Source of the DNA: Crotophaga sulcirostris
Taxonomy: Eukaryota; Chordata; Aves; Cuculiformes; Crotophagidae
Assembly (NCBI GenBank): GCA_013397455.1
Contig: VYZB01000014.1
Location: 1,170,339-1,234,338 of the forward strand
Length of the DNA: 64,000 bases
Direction: 5' to 3'
The notes under the pieces were generated by a model. It was not told where the DNA came from and made no database searches. It saw nothing but the letters and a program-made list of their open reading frames with translations. How positions within the stretch are numbered: position 1 is the stretch's first letter; each line of letters opens with the position of its first letter. A program made the position numbers and the translations under genes. Of this stretch, positions 49,301 to 63,700 are shown piece after piece.

Positions 49301-52280
49301 AGAATTTAATCCAATAACCATTTCTAGTAGCTGTGTCAGGCTTTTGGATCAGACCCAAAGGATGCCAAAAAAAAAAAAGTTTAGATGTTTGTGAGAAACA
49401 TCTTTCCTTGGTAACAGAATACTATGAAGAAGTTTGGGTCTGTCCTCTTTTCTTGTGTGCCCCAGTGCTGAAAAGAGGTAACAGAGGATATGACTTTTTT
49501 TTTTCCTTGGCTTCTCCTCAAGTCTCGTAAGAAAGTAATGGTTTGACTTCATGTTGCTGCTTCCTCTGTGCTCACACTTTTCACTTCTTTCCTTTCCCAG
49601 TTTCCTCTCTGGCACTGAATGTACAATATAATGGCACATGGAAGTGAATCCCCAGTTATTTCTGTTTAAACCCTGAAAACTTCTTGTTGCTCTTTATGAA
49701 CCTGTGTCACCAGACTGCACATGGAGGCCATCACAAAGCTGTTTGCTGTGTGTCTGATATCTGGGCTCTTGTCTCATTTTCTTTGACTTTGTGGCTGAAT
49801 GGAAGTTTTTGGCTTGCTTTCAACATATCCTACATCTGAGTACAGAAACCAAAAGAAACCTGAATCTGTCTTCCTCATTCTGCTGCCTCTTTCTTGATCT
49901 ACAGAGTATTTGTAGGCTATGAAATAAAGCAGGTGAAGAGCCTTATCTTACTGTAATCCATGAGAAAAGGTAGAGCTCTGCTTGTGAAATTTATCTGCTG
50001 GGATATCTACCTTTGGACCACGCACACATTGGTGAAGAAATCAATTCCTGATCTGCTAATTTTATTTGTGTACTTTTTACTTGCCCATTTACTTCCCTCC
50101 AGGTGAAGGATTACTTCTTCATTGAGGGCTGTTTTTCCTCAGTTATCAGAGCACAAAATAAAGCAGCTGTTTATACCAATTTCTTTCGTACTGTAAGGAT
50201 CATTTAGTATGCAGGAGACCAAAAACTTCACATGCACCACAAGAAATCATGTGAGTCTAATGATGCCATTTAACAGACAGTGTTTATCTTGGCATAAATT
50301 AGGACCTCTTAGAAAAAGGTTACAAAAATTGGAAGAAGTGGTGTTGTCTGAGGAAGATGCTGAAAAACAGAGGACTGGATTAAGGAAGACAGTTTTGTAG
50401 TTTTAAGAGCTGATAAATCTTCAGCTGAGCAAGGAATTTATGTTGCCATGCAGTGAGGTTCAAGAATCGCTGTTTTCTGAGTTGAGATGAAGTTCCTGTG
50501 CATACGGAAAGGCATTAAGTAGAAGAGTTTATTTTTCAGCCTAGATTCCTGGAATTCTAGGGCATTGACTTTTGACTCTTTAGAGAAGACACTGCAGAAG
50601 AGACAGTGTCTCAACTGAAAGAGCTTTTCAGAAAAAGCTTAGGAAGAATTCGTATTTCTAATATAGACATGTAAAATATATGCAAAACAGGTTGATTAAA
50701 ATGGCCACCCACCTAAACCTGACAACTAGAGGTCTGTGGTGCCTAGAGCCTAGATTCTTAAAGGGAAATCCCTCTCTTGAGTAGACGTTCTCTATTTTTA
50801 GAATTGAAACGGATTGACATTTCCGTTGGTTTGGGTTCCCTTTTTCACTGGGCTGTCTAGGATTTCATTTCATTGCTCTCGTATGTGGTACTTTCCTTAG
50901 AAGGCAATCCTGAAAATATCTTTTCTCTGCTGTTATTCAGAACAAAGTTAGACTGATTGACTGATTTGTTTTTAATAGTAGCATCCCAGAATCCCGTGAC
51001 CTGTCTGTCTTGCATCAATTAGCTCTTTGTTAACTGGGGTTGCTAGTACTTTCAGTATGTCTGCAGAACTTGTAAAAAGATAATTGTTAACTTAGATGCC
51101 AATAGGACTTTAGTGAAGACTTGTGTAGACCTCAAAGGTTTTCAGCAGCAATCGATTTGATAAAATAATGGCTTCTGTTCCCATGTGGATATATTTCTGC
51201 CTTTTCAGGCACTGTGTGTTGACTGGAGGGAAATGGTCGTTAGATCTATGGCCCCTAGAAGAAAGCTGCTGAAAGCAGTTGTGGCGTGTTCCCTCTAGCT
51301 TGCATCTTTGAGTCCTTTTGATTCTGCAAGTGAAACAGCTGCAAAAATTTTGTGTTATTCTGTCAGTGCTGCTCCGATGCTTGTCAGAGCATTTTCTGCC
51401 ACACCTTCCTATCCAATCCCTTGCATTTTGCATACAATTATTTTTTTTTTACTAGGCTTTCACTGTTTAAACTTGTGATGGATGTAGGTACTGGCTGGCA
51501 TGTTTAAAAACCTGGCAAAAAATCTCTGTAATTGGCATCTAAATGTTGATGCAGATCTCCTGCATAGCCTTGGAGGGCTGTCTGCATCCTGCCGCGGCAG
51601 CCTGCTTTTACGAGGCAGTTCCTTTCGATGGCCTGCACAGGTAGGAGAAGCCAAGGGGAGTGCAGCTGTATTTAAGTGCTGTATTGGCAGACTCCCCTGT
51701 TATCAAGTGGTGATGCTGCTCCTTTCCTTTAACTCTTGAGGCTGCTGACGACAGAGTTGGGTGCTTCCCTGCTGCTTCTTTGCAAGCAGTTGGCATTGTC
51801 CTGACAGAGGTTGTGCATTGGTTTGGCTTTTTAGTTTTAAATGCATGCAGTTCAGAAAGATAAAATAGCCACTTCTGGCCAAATGCCAGAAGAGTATATC
51901 AGTTTCTGTAAGAAATAACCTTTCTGCCTTTTAGTGTGACCTAGTGTAAAAATGAGTATGTTGAGGTACGTTACCAGGTTGTGAACTTGCTAAGAGATTT
52001 GGGGGCAGCAAATTGAGGAAGGCGGCTTTTCTCAGCTCCCTGATCCTCTCCCTGTTTGTCTCCCCTTTGCTCTTTCCTCAGGCTGGTTTGTTCTTTGGTC
52101 TGGGACTGGCTCCTGAGAACAGGACATACCATAACTTTAAATGTTTTAAAGTGAGGAGCAGGGAATGGGAATGGTGCCCAGATTTCTGCCCGAGGCAGAA
52201 CAACTGAGCTTACTGATCCCCAGTGGGTTGTTGGGGTAGGAAGAAGAGGAGCCGATCGCACACTGGCCACTGATGGCTAC
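46340..52280. other. Unique intronic sequence
   Basis: No exon, RNA gene or repeat recognised apart from an A12 run near 49367 and an X-box-like site at 48598-48612. Confidence 0.7.
48598..48612. promoter_or_regulatory. RFX X-box-like motif
   Basis: GTTGCCATGGGGAAA matches the left half of the RFX X-box (GTTGCCATGGNAAC) fully and the right half partly. A single motif match in 64 kb is weak evidence. Confidence 0.2.
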
Positions 52281-52289
52281 TTGGGATCA

Positions 52290-52830
52290 AACTGATTGTA
52301 CCCCTCTACTCAGCACTGGTGAGGACACACCTCAAATACTGTGTTCAGTTTTGGGCCCCTCACTACAAGAAGGGCATTGAGGGGGCTGGATTGTGTCCAG
52401 AGAAGGGAATGGAGCTGGGGAAGGGGCTGGAGAACAAGTCTTACAAGGAGCAGTTGAGGGAACTGGGGCTATTTAGCCTAGAGAAGAGGAGGCTGAGGGG
52501 AGACCTCATCACTGTCTACAACTGCCTGAAAGGAGGTTGTGTTGGTCTCTTCTCCTAAGTGACAGGAGATAGGACGAGGGGAAATGGCTGCAGGTTGCAC
52601 CAAGGAAGGTTCAGACTAGACATTAGGAAACATTTCTTTACTGAAAGACTGGTTATGCACTGGCAGAGGCTGCCCAGGGAGGTGGTTTAGTCACCATCCC
52701 TGGGGATGTTTACAAGACAGGTAGATGAGTTCCTCAGGGATGTGGTTTAGTAAGTGGACAGATATGGTTTGCCTCAATGGTCTCAGAGGTCTTTTCCAAC
52801 CAGATGATTCTGTGATTCTATTCTATGATC
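52290..52830 (+). mobile_element. CR1 LINE fragment, longest copy in the window, sense
   Basis: About 540 bp of the C-terminal third of ORF2 plus the 3' tail. Recognisable residues are [36 protein letters not shown] and [17 protein letters not shown]. This is followed by the usual GGAAATGGCTGCAGG and CACTGGCAGAGGCTGCCCAG text. The element ends in ATGATTCTGTGATTCTATT followed by CTATGATC, an expanded form of the CR1 terminal repeat. The frame is broken by substitutions and small deletions after the YNCLKGG segment. The copy is 5'-truncated and inactive. Confidence 0.95.
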
Positions 52831-52834
52831 ACAG

Positions 52835-55800
52835 GCTACAGAGCCCTTCCAGATTTTTAATAGCACAAACACATTGTTACAGATTCTACTAATGCATCAT
52901 AGTTTGTTTTGACTTAAACATTGTCAGGAAAACTTGCCATCGTAGTGTTGATTTCTGTCATGCGATAAAGAAGAGTTTAATAGTTTGAAAATGAAGGGAT
53001 TTAAAGTTGGGTAGTTGAAGGTCAAGAACCCTTTAGTGATAACTCAGCTAATGTAATATTCATACCTTGGTCTAAAGTAGTGGTGTATATCAATATGTTG
53101 TCCCTGTCTGCCATGATTATATAGGGTAGAAGTGCATTTGTGCACTGACAAATATCGAAGGGAGAAAGAGCAGGGCATTATGCAGACAATGTACACAAAA
53201 ATTCAGGAGTGAGGCCCCTGAAAGAATTGATAGGTTATGAACCATTATTCTCTTCTGAGTAAAGCAAACTGTATTGTTTAAGCATTAACCACTGTCAATA
53301 CTTGCCACAGTAGGATTGCCTGGACCATCCTTCGGCTGGCTCTGTGCTCCAGATTAACGCCTCATTCTTTTTAGAAACACTGAGCTAGGAAGGAGAGGAA
53401 ATACTTGATTTGTTTCTAGTGGGCTTAGTTCTCAAGTAAAAAATGTGTCTGAGAATTATTGCTGCCTCTCCAATATGGATGGACCGAATCACACACAATG
53501 CATGAGTTATGGTAAACTAACACCAAATTCTAGCTTAGTATAGGTCAGCAGTCAGTCTGTTCCAAGTCTGAGGTGTTTCACAAGGCAGAGGTCTGGTTTG
53601 CGCTGGCAAAGATTTCTTGGACGCTGTTTCATTGGCTGGTATCTCTCCCTGTCTTCTCTGAGCTATGTTGCCTGGCTATTTTAACCTAAAATAAAAAAAT
53701 GAGATAAGTTCTGTGAATTGTTATCCGTTGGTTAGATGAAGAGGTTCTGCCCACTTGGTTTTAAGAAAAGATCATGCCTTGCCCTGAAGAGGTATAAGAT
53801 GAGACTATAGGACAGTTTTGAATCCTATGAGTACCAGGTAAAGAATGTAGAGGGGCTGCACTTGTATTTGTAATCATTTACGTGGGGAAATACATAGCAA
53901 AATTATCATTTATCTACAAACTCCAGTGAACTGCTTACCAAGCAGATTTAGCTTCTGATAAACACTCAAGCTATAGCTGGTTGGATGAACCTTCTGTGTG
54001 CGTTTACACTATCCTGCTCCAAAAAGATGACTTTGCTCTGTATTCCAAGCAGAGACCTGAACTGTAGAGTTGAAATCAATTGAGAGAGGAGCTGTAGTGG
54101 TTAGCTGAGTTGGATATTGTGAGATCAGGATTTGGTATCCCCTTCTTGGTATGCTTCTGAACATTCAGGGCAAAAGGTGAGAGAGTTGTTTGTGGTTTGG
54201 CCTTGGTTTTTTTAAGTCTTTGGGAATTTGGCAGTGAGCTTGGGAGGTCTCTATGTACAGTTTCCACAGATATACTGCAAACCACATTAATGTGTTCGTT
54301 GCCGGGCTGAAAATATGATGCCTCTCGACTGTCTTGACAAAAAAAGGTAGTCTGTAAGAGCTAATCCACTACTTGAATAGGAGATAAGTTATTTTTTTCT
54401 GGCTTCCAAAAGAGCACCTCTTACAGGAACATATGGCAGAGGATCTTCTGCAAACGAGGAGAAGCACTTAAATGCAAAATGAGAGCTGAAAAAAAGAAAA
54501 TCTTCAAACTTGTTAGACAAACCAATTTATAAATACAAGTGTTCTTCCTCCGTTCCTGTTACCAGATTTCTCAAGAGTCAAGAAAATTAATCAAAAGTAA
54601 GCTTCCTTACGAGGATATCTAAATAGATATTGATTTTTTTCCATGCACTTTGTATTTTGCACAGTTTTGTAGCTCATAAGCCTTTTTAACTCATTAAATG
54701 GGGGAAAACTCATTGTGGTATTTGACAGGTGGTTGCAATAATAATAAAATGCCTGTCACTTGTAATTGTACAGCAGTAAGGGGGGGATATTCTTTCATAC
54801 CATTACTGAGACTAGTATGGAATTGCATTATTTTTATGAGTATGTTGAAAAAATTATCTGAATGTCTTATATTCTGTATACTACAGGAAGGTGGTGTTCT
54901 CCTTTAATAAAGGATACAGTCATCTACTTTAAAAAACAACATTTGAAATTATAATAATCTCTGGAGGTTTATCCTCTGGATTTATATGAACAGACCTCTC
55001 AAGTTATTTTCTTTACAGCAAAGGCAGAATTCAAATAAAACCAAGAACAATAGGTTTGTTAAATGTCCTTTTCAGATTCTGGTGACCAGTAGAGAAGGAA
55101 GAAATGTGAAGCTTTGCCCCAGGTTCCCTGGTTTGTCAGCTTAGCCTGTCCATGACATACACGCTTTTGCTCCAAAGCCATGTACGTGATTTTGGAGGGT
55201 TTTTGGTTGCCTTAGTGGAGGCCCAGATGTAAGGGATTGTCATCCTCCTATTTGTCCATTTAGTCTTAAAGAGTTAACAGATGTCCATCCTGGGCTTAGG
55301 CAGGTTGTATAAATCATCAGACACGTGAGGTTCATCATACCCATAGCACAGAGGAAAGTTGGGTGCCAGTTGGTGGCAGCTGTTTGCCTTTTGGCAGCAG
55401 GAGAATCTGGTTTCAGCCAAACAGGGAAAAGTTTAATGAAAGTAAGAAACCCTTACAATAAAGAAATTCCTTTTTCTTCTTACTGTGTTCCAGCCTCCAG
55501 TGGGATCTGTCTGATGTGGCTCTGTTGGATGGAAATCAATAGTGTCTTGTCTTTGACTTTTCCATTTTCACTTCATCTATAAACAAATCTATAATTACAG
55601 CACAGGGAGAAAACTGATGTGCAGGCCTTTGGTGTGCCCAGCCTGGTGGTGCTCTCCCAGTGCCTCTTGGGCAGTCCAGCGAGGATCCCCACAGTGCTAC
55701 AGACTTACTGTCTCAGGAGTAGAGGATCATGTCCCACCCATCATTGCAGTCTTCCTATCTTGGACACCATCCTCATCCCTGTAGCGGAGGCTGAGTGTGG

Positions 55801-57340
55801 ATAGGCTGGTGGGGCAGCTGCAAACTCCTGCAGGCTGACATTGCCTATGAGACAGTAAAAACAACAAGTATGGTTGATGCTTTTTGTCCCTTTCATCAAC
55901 ACAGGGTGAAGAAAAATAAACAGCCCCCAAAATGTCTTGTGAATGTCTTGTTGGCATTTTAAATAGGGAGAGCATAGCAGTGGTACATAATACTTTAAAT
56001 TCTTAATGGATTTTTTTTTAAAGGGGGGTTTGGGGTTTTATTTTTGTTTTTCTATAAGTGCAGGTTGAAAAGTCACTACTGTAAATGTATTTGAGAGACA
56101 TAAGAGATAACAGATAATTTACTTTCACATAAAGCTTTAATGTTTTCTTTTCCTTAAGTAAATAACACCTTGGTGAGCTGTATTTAAGTGTGCCAATTTC
56201 TCCCTGGTAAGTACACTGCAAAGGTGTTAATTACAGTGAGCAAACTAGTTATTAATGGTATTTTTACTTTCTTGTCATCTATTGGTGGATAAAGGAGGAG
56301 GGAGAGGGAAGGGATGCTTCATTTGTAATATGGGTTCCATCCTACTGGCAGAAGGATAGCGAGAACAGATTTAAACTTTTTCTGTAAGGGTTAAAGGAGC
56401 TGGCATTTGTGCATGGATGGCTGGTTGACAAGTTCTGAAGAGTTGCCTTTACTGCCTTTCACTTTAGTGATCCGTGAACTAAAGTGTCCCCAAGTAGGAT
56501 ATGACACAGCAACCTGTGACTTGCTCATTAAAGGCTCATATTAAGGCCTGTCTGAGAACTCTCTAATGCCAGATCACTGAGACCATGGACCGGAACAGTG
56601 CCTTTAGAGCTCCTGTGTTCCTTAATGGTCATGCTTGGATATCTGGCTCATGGGCAGAATATACAGCATCGCTCTCCTGTGGGACTGTTAAAGACTGTTC
56701 TCGGAGACCCCTTAAGATGAAGATGATTGATAAAACGGGCTTAAAGTAGTTACTGTTCTTTGTGCTAGTCATCTTCAGGTGGCAGTAGAGCCATGAGTTG
56801 ATAGACATTATTGTAGCATAGTAATGTTATATACCTAATTATCATCTCCTGACAGTGAAGTATGGCCAGCCTAGGAGGTCTCTGAAAGACCTACCTTTAT
56901 GTTTACTTTGTGTTACTGCTACATAAACCCTTGGTGTGTCTGTATCTTGAGTGCTCTTTGCAGTTCTGGTATTTGCACCTCAAGAAAGCTATGGTAGTAA
57001 CTGAAATAACAGACCTGTGAACAAGAGTTACTAAGAATTGTCAGAGATGCATCTTTTACCATTCCTGATCCAGTGCACTTTTGTGCACTTCCTAAATAGC
57101 TCCGTCAGTTGCTACTGCTGGAGAGATAACAGTGGGCTGTCCAGGCATTGGTCTGACCTGCTAGGACATCTACTCTGTATGTACTGTCCACTAAACTGTA
57201 CACGTGTCACGTTGAGAAGAAAACTGATTCTAGCCCTGCTGATACCAGGAAAGTGCTGGAATCTAGTCATGGTAAAATTTGACCACAGTGAAATGAGAAG
57301 CAGTAGGGAGTAACTTATGTTTGAACATTAGGCTGCTTTG
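52835..57340. other. Unique intronic sequence
   Basis: Nothing recognised on either strand. The stretch near 56470-56830 is non-repetitive, with preserved CpGs and homeodomain-like cores, and is a weak conserved-element candidate. Confidence 0.7.
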
Positions 57341-57345
57341 ATCGT

Positions 57346-57775
57346 AGAATCATATAATCATTTAGGCTGGAAAGACCCTTAAGATCATCCAGTCCAACCC
57401 TTAACCTAATACTGCCAAGTCCACCACTCAACCATGACCCTAAGCACCACATCTACACATTTCTCGAACACCTCCAGGGATGTTGACTCCACCACTTCCC
57501 TGAGCAGCGTGTTACAATGCTTCACAACCCTTTCCATGAAGCCTGTAGTGTTGCCTGGGGTTGTGGCCCAAATGCAGGACCCGGCACTTGGCCTTGTTGA
57601 ACCCTGTCCCTTTGGCCTCAGCCCATCAATCCAGCCTGTCCAGATCCCTCTACAGAGCCTTCCTGCCCATAAGCAGATGAACATTCCCATCTAAGTTGGT
57701 GTCATCTGCCAACTGACTGACCATGCAGGCGATCCCTCGTTCAGCAAATTGATAAAGATATCAGTCAGTTGATCA
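57346..57775 (-). mobile_element. CR1 LINE fragment with an internal deletion, antisense
   Basis: Read on the minus strand from 57775, the first part is reverse transcriptase text with the active-site region as LADDTNLDG (CR1 usually FADDTKLGG), then GRKAL, a stop codon, RDLDRLD and another stop. This continues to text equivalent to CRVLHLG. Near 57540-57550 it jumps directly to the ORF2 C-terminus ([16 protein letters not shown], then LEVFEK) and the 3' tail, seen on the plus strand as GAATCATATAATCATTTAGG and GATCATCCAGTCCAACCC. Several hundred bases of ORF2 are missing between the two parts. The copy is inactive. Confidence 0.92.
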
Positions 57776-57779
57776 TCTA

Positions 57780-60700
57780 TTTCATCTTGTTATTTTTGAA
57801 AATATAGTTGTATGGTCAGCAAATGTCTGGCAATGTCATTCTGTGCTGACAGAGCGTAGAATACAGGCTGATTTTACTGATGGACCTTTTTCTGTGAAGA
57901 GATGTGACAGAACTTGAGTACAATCAGTTATTCAGCTCAGAACAAAGATACATGGCACTGTCTTAATTGAAAATGGTTTTGCGTACAAATCTGTGTTAAG
58001 GAATTCTGTTGTATCATGGAGAGATTAAATGTGAATAGAGTATAGATAGTGGTTGAGGGAGGATTTGAGGGGAGGTGTTTGGGCTTTTTGATTTTCTCTT
58101 TTTTTTTTAGTTTTTACAGGATAGCAGCATGGATTGTAGCATTTATGTGTTAGCAAGAGCAAGTATGATCATTTACATGCAAGTGTAAAGCTGCATTCCC
58201 ATCAGACCTACGCTGGTGGTGTGTGTAAACTTGCCAGTTAAACTCTCCAAATCTGTTCATATTCAGCAGCTCCTGAGGCCATAGTTGCGTGTTAGTAGTG
58301 AAGTAACAGCTAAGAAAAAAGCAGTTGTTCCAAAGTGAGTGCTGGGAGTCTTAAACCTGTCTTGGACAAGTCCTGAGCAATGGCACAGACTGGGTGAACT
58401 CCTGAAGGGAATAAGCTCTGTTTGGGACAGCAGTAGGTGCAGGCAGTGATGCTTCTTGAGCTAAAGCCCTAAAAGGATATGGACATGTCTGTAAACTGTG
58501 AGCGCTGATGCCCATATGGGCAGAAAGTTTGATAGATGGAAAATAGCTTGGGGATTTAAAATAAGTATCGAAAGGGATTTGGAAGGCTGTGGTCTTCAGT
58601 CTTGATTTCCTGATTTGAATGAGAAACGTAATGAAGATGTATGTTGTACTTAAGTATTAGATGAAATTGTGTTGGTTCAGGACCAGTGTTAGACAGCCAG
58701 TCGCTTCTCTTCACCTTTTCTTTTTCCTTCCCCTTGGTCCGTCAGAGTTTTCTGGCATTTTCTCAACGTGTTGTCTTTTCTTCCCACTTCGGGCTTTTTC
58801 TGGTTTGAGTCTGTCTGTATGAGTTAGGCCTGTAATGACTTTATTCCTGTACTGCTGTTGATGCATGGTCATTGTTTTTGATCCCTCTTATTTTCTTGAA
58901 GATAGTTACTCATTCAATAGTTATTATTTGGTTTTAGTTAGTTAGAGGTTGTTTAGCCTAGCTCTTCCTCAGAGACTGTGGGTTCAGCCTTTAGCTGGGT
59001 AAAATCAATGTAATCAATAGAGCACTGCTGATACACATCAGCACAGATGAGCCCCTGTGTAACATTAGCTCAGCAGAATCCTACTCGAATCTTTGCTTTA
59101 TTTCCCAGTTCAGCTTTTGGAAGGCATTTATGGTCACAAAACACTTGTTTTCTTTCTGCAAACCCTGTGGTTTTCAAAGGATGGAGCAAACAGAACTCAA
59201 TTAAGAATGATAGCTTCCCATTAGGCATGTCAGAAATGTACCTTTTTTTTTCTGTACAAACAAATAGAAGCTTGGAATATTTTAAAGAAAGAATTGCAGT
59301 CTTTTCCCTGATGACTGAATACATTAGTTCACAAGTTACATATTCTGGGCATTAGCCGTTTGCCATTTTGTGACGCTCTTTCAAACAACAATAGTAGCTG
59401 TTTATGTGGAGTATAATTAGGAAAATATCTGATGCCTTTTTGCCTTTGCCTCGGCAATAAATCCCACATAGATGTATGGGAACAAGGAGAGCCAGCAGTA
59501 CTTGGCCAGCCAATTTCTCAGAACATCAACCAGCAAATGTTCCTTCTGCAATTGGTGTTCCACCGGCCACAATTTAAACCCACTGCTTTAAATACCTGAC
59601 CCAGCTGCCACTAAAGAGGCAGCAAGAAATCTACTGGTGGAGCCCAGCAGTGGGGACTCTGTCTCCTTCCCTAACCTTTATATGTGCTGCCTCTATGTGT
59701 CAAGAGACAGTAATACATCTTCCTAAAATAGATGACTGCAGGATGTGCTGGTAAATTGGTTGCCTGACAACATGAGCAAAATCTTGAAGAGCTATGTGGT
59801 CACAAGCAGTGTTGTGCACCCTATCCCAGAGCATCTGCATGGGTGCTTATGACTCTGGCAATTTTCAATGAATTTGAGAGATGTATATACTTTTTAACAT
59901 GTCCTTTTTCTCCAAAGGAAGCTGTTAGGGTGGAAAGGGACGATCTTTCAAAATATGACAGTAATTACGATTTGTTCTTGATGAAAAGCCTCTTCACTAA
60001 TGGGTGGGTACCCCGCATGGTTCCTATGTGTGGCACACCCACTACCTGTCCCCATTTCAAATAGGAAAGGCTTAAAACAAAGGAAGGAAGAGCACTGATT
60101 ACCAGGAAATTGCAACACAAAATGAAGGAACAGCAGAAGAGAGTTAAGTTACAAATAGGCCTCTCTCTCTCTGACCTGAGCTGCAATGATTTACGTGTCG
60201 TAGTGCAGAATCGAGTCCTTCACCTACAGAGGGTGCTGGGGCAGACTGAAGGAGAGGCCAGCAGGTTTCTTCTGGCAGATGTCATATGCCAGATGAGGTG
60301 AACTTGGCGTGAAAGAAGCAAGAAAACTAAGTTTGAGGGATGTGAAAAATAGAGGCAATATCATATTAAATATTAAATATTTGTTTTGCCTCAGTGAACT
60401 CTGTGTTTCCCCCCTTGCTGTGTCCTCTAAAGTCCTTACAATGAGCAGGGCCATTATCTTCCCAAAATACTTCTGTCTTTCTGAGCACCTCCTGATACGC
60501 CTTTCACATGTAGATGGAAATCTGGACAGGAAAGTTGCATCTCCTTTACATGACCTCCCCTGCTGCTTCAGCTGGTCTGTTGTCAAGTTTGCACAACATT
60601 TTTTGGAAATCCTGTCTTTTCTCTTGTTTTTTGATTACCAGTAGTCAAGGCTTGTTGTCACCAGTGAAGGAGCACGGTTACACCACTTACTTGATAGCTT

Positions 60701-63700
60701 AAGAAATTAAGAAGTGTTCATGAGTTAGGATTTATAAAAAGCAGCCCACTCTAATGCATGATTGTACAGAACTCAGTGCAGCATTTGCTTGAATGTTTGT
60801 AAGTGTTGTATTGGTTGGAGGCTTCTGGGAGTCCTTTCCCAGCTGGTCCCCGAAATCTAAATCCTTTGTGTATTGCAGCTACTAATGTGTAAATAAGAAT
60901 TAGGGGTTTAAATACCTTCATGGATGTAAACCTGGTGGGTTTTGCCATTTTGGAACATTTTTATTTTACTTGCTTCAGATCCTAGCTTTGGTTTTAAGTG
61001 GTGCCACACATTAAAGACATTTTTCAGCTTCAGAGAAACCACATCTTTCAATTTGAAAACCAGTATCCTAGCTTATATCTCAGACCTATCTTTGAAGATA
61101 CTCTTGATTTAATTCATCAATACCTTTAAGGAAATGAAAAGGAGACTGCTCTCAGTAAATTCCAGAAAAAAAAAATCATTACCTACTCATATGCACATAG
61201 AATAATATGAGAACATTCAGGGTGATTAACAATATAATGTGTAATACTTGGCAATTAGTGTAGATGTAGAGACTTGACATTAAGGAGTTTCATGTCATAA
61301 TTTTTAGCCAAAAAAGGGGGAATAAAAATGTATTTTTTTAAAAAAGTCTTATACCTAAAGACAAATAAATTTGTTTATATATGTAAAAGTACTCTTGAGA
61401 CCTCTTTTTAGTGGCTGAGTGTGCATTTCAGACCTGCCAAACATCTTCCTGCAGTTACACATTCACTTGTTAATGACTTTGTCTTAATCAATACTTTCTC
61501 AAATGGAAATGCTCAGAGATTCCAAGAGTCACCTTAAAAGACCTCTGGTAAATAAATAATTAAATGACCTGCTGGCTGCCTTCCTGCTTGCAAAGAACTT
61601 CTGGTAGGAACTTAATTGTTTGGTTTCAAAAATCAAAACCTGCCAGCCTCTTGAAAAAAGGGAACTTTTAGCTGTTTGAACGATCTCGTTGCTTATAACA
61701 GGTCATTGCAGTGATGGGATGTTGTGTAAAAGAATAGATACTTTTATCCTTTAAATATTGTAGCTTACAAAAGAGAAGTGGAATGAAGGGTGGGAAATGT
61801 TGAAAACTAGTACATAAAACCTCATCTTGTCAGGTTGCTAACTAGGAGCTTGACCCTGGAATTGTTCAAGTGTTTGTACAACGTTGCTAGTGTCAGTCAG
61901 GTTGACTGCATTATGCATGTGCATACCTGTTTGAAAGGTAAGAGGTGTGAAATCTGGATCTGTTTGCTTTCTTGCCCTGACATTAGCTTCAGTGGTAACT
62001 GGGGAGTCTTGAGTGCTGGAGCTAATTATTTGTCTCCTGTACGTCCTTCTGACCAGTGGATCCTCTGCTCTGACTATTCTGAACTTGCCAGAAATAGCTG
62101 GGACATGGTGACAGGATGTGTGTTAAGCTTCACAAATGCACACATTAATTTGGTAATGAAACAAGTTAGTATTTGTCATTGCTACTTATTAGATTGATGT
62201 ACTACCTTACCTAGACATAAGTCTGCATCTTTTGGAGGTAGCACTCAAGGATGACAGCTGCCAGCACAGAGAAGGGATGGAAACTGGGGTCTTGAACCCC
62301 ATATCTTCAGGAAAAAAATGTTTGCCAGAACTGGCCTGTTGGTAGCCTTTCCACATTCAGTATGTCCTATAGTTTGTAAATCATTGCAGGCTTCAGCAGA
62401 TGAGCTTAGTCACCCCAGAGGGTAGATTGGGAATTTAATTATGTTCTGTATGTTGGATTGAATATTAAGGTGGACTGTCAAATCATTTGGAAAATATGAC
62501 CAGTTCCTTAAGGAAGCAAGATATGCAATCCAGACTGTTAGGTTTTAGGCAACGTCTGACACAACATTTGACTTGAGAATTATGTTTCCTGCTCCTTTGA
62601 GACTGTTCTGAATGCCAAAGGGCTCTGCTGTCACAGTCTGGATTGCAGGGACCTCTGTAAGCTGGTGGGGCATCGTAACTGTGTAACTCATGTGGTGATG
62701 ATCACATCTTCAGCACCCTGCTGGTAACCCCTTCCCTCTGGAAGGTGTTTGTAGGGTAATCAGCCTTACTGTGTTGAAGATAAGCCATGTTTAGCATTTA
62801 CTGGTGAACGGTGGCTGTGTGTGATGTTCCTGTGGAGCTGGGTGGCATCAGTATAGGTAGGCTTAGCACAGAATGGAGATGGTTCAGTGGATATTAGCAA
62901 GCATGTGTTAGAGAGCAGAACCAGGGTTCTTCACCTTCTTGTGTGGGTTAGTTTTTAATTTTTTTAATCTATTTCTAACTTCTTCATTCATGTGTGTTTA
63001 TATCACGTATAAAATAGTACAAACACTGTCTTTGTTATACATTAAAGATCAAAATAAAAATGTCTCAGATTTCTCAAGGAATTGAAATAGTAATTTAGCA
63101 TAATATTTGGGAAAACAATGATTTGACAATCATTTAAGAGGGAGGAGTAATACCTGAGGATGAATAAAAGATTATATTACTGTGAGGTTTGAGGGTAAGT
63201 GTAGTTGATGAGCACATTCTTCTGAAGTTCATCAGGATCCTAAGATGAGGAAGAATTCATCCAACTGTTGTATTTTTTGTATTTTTGAATTATGGTTCAT
63301 GTATTATAAGGCAGCTTGTGGTCCTTGTCGCTCTGACCTATCCTCTTTTCTGTTCATCTCATAAAAGGGGTTTGAGGTTGCTTTCTCTGTTCAACTGTCA
63401 AGTACCAAGTTTCTCAGATAAACTGTAATTTTATTTAACTAGTCTAGAACTTGATGTGTTTAGTTCCTTGCAGTTATCAGATGAGTGTCTTGGTTATAGC
63501 AGCTGAATATGTAACTTGATATTTATGAACTTATGGAGGTCAGAGAAGCCTAAAGTCCAGCCATGCTCCAGGTCTTCTGCAGAATTCTCCATTCAAGACA
63601 ACAGTTGCATCAGACCATTCCTTCTTCCCTAACTAAGAAGAGTCTTCTTTAGATAGATCTGAAACTTGAAAAGGGAGAAGTTCCTTTGAAGTCTTCTGTC

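Noticed and set aside
60110..60301. Open frame near a CTCTCTCTCT run considered as an exon of another gene
   Set aside because: No acceptor/donor pair bounds it and the peptide is unrecognised.
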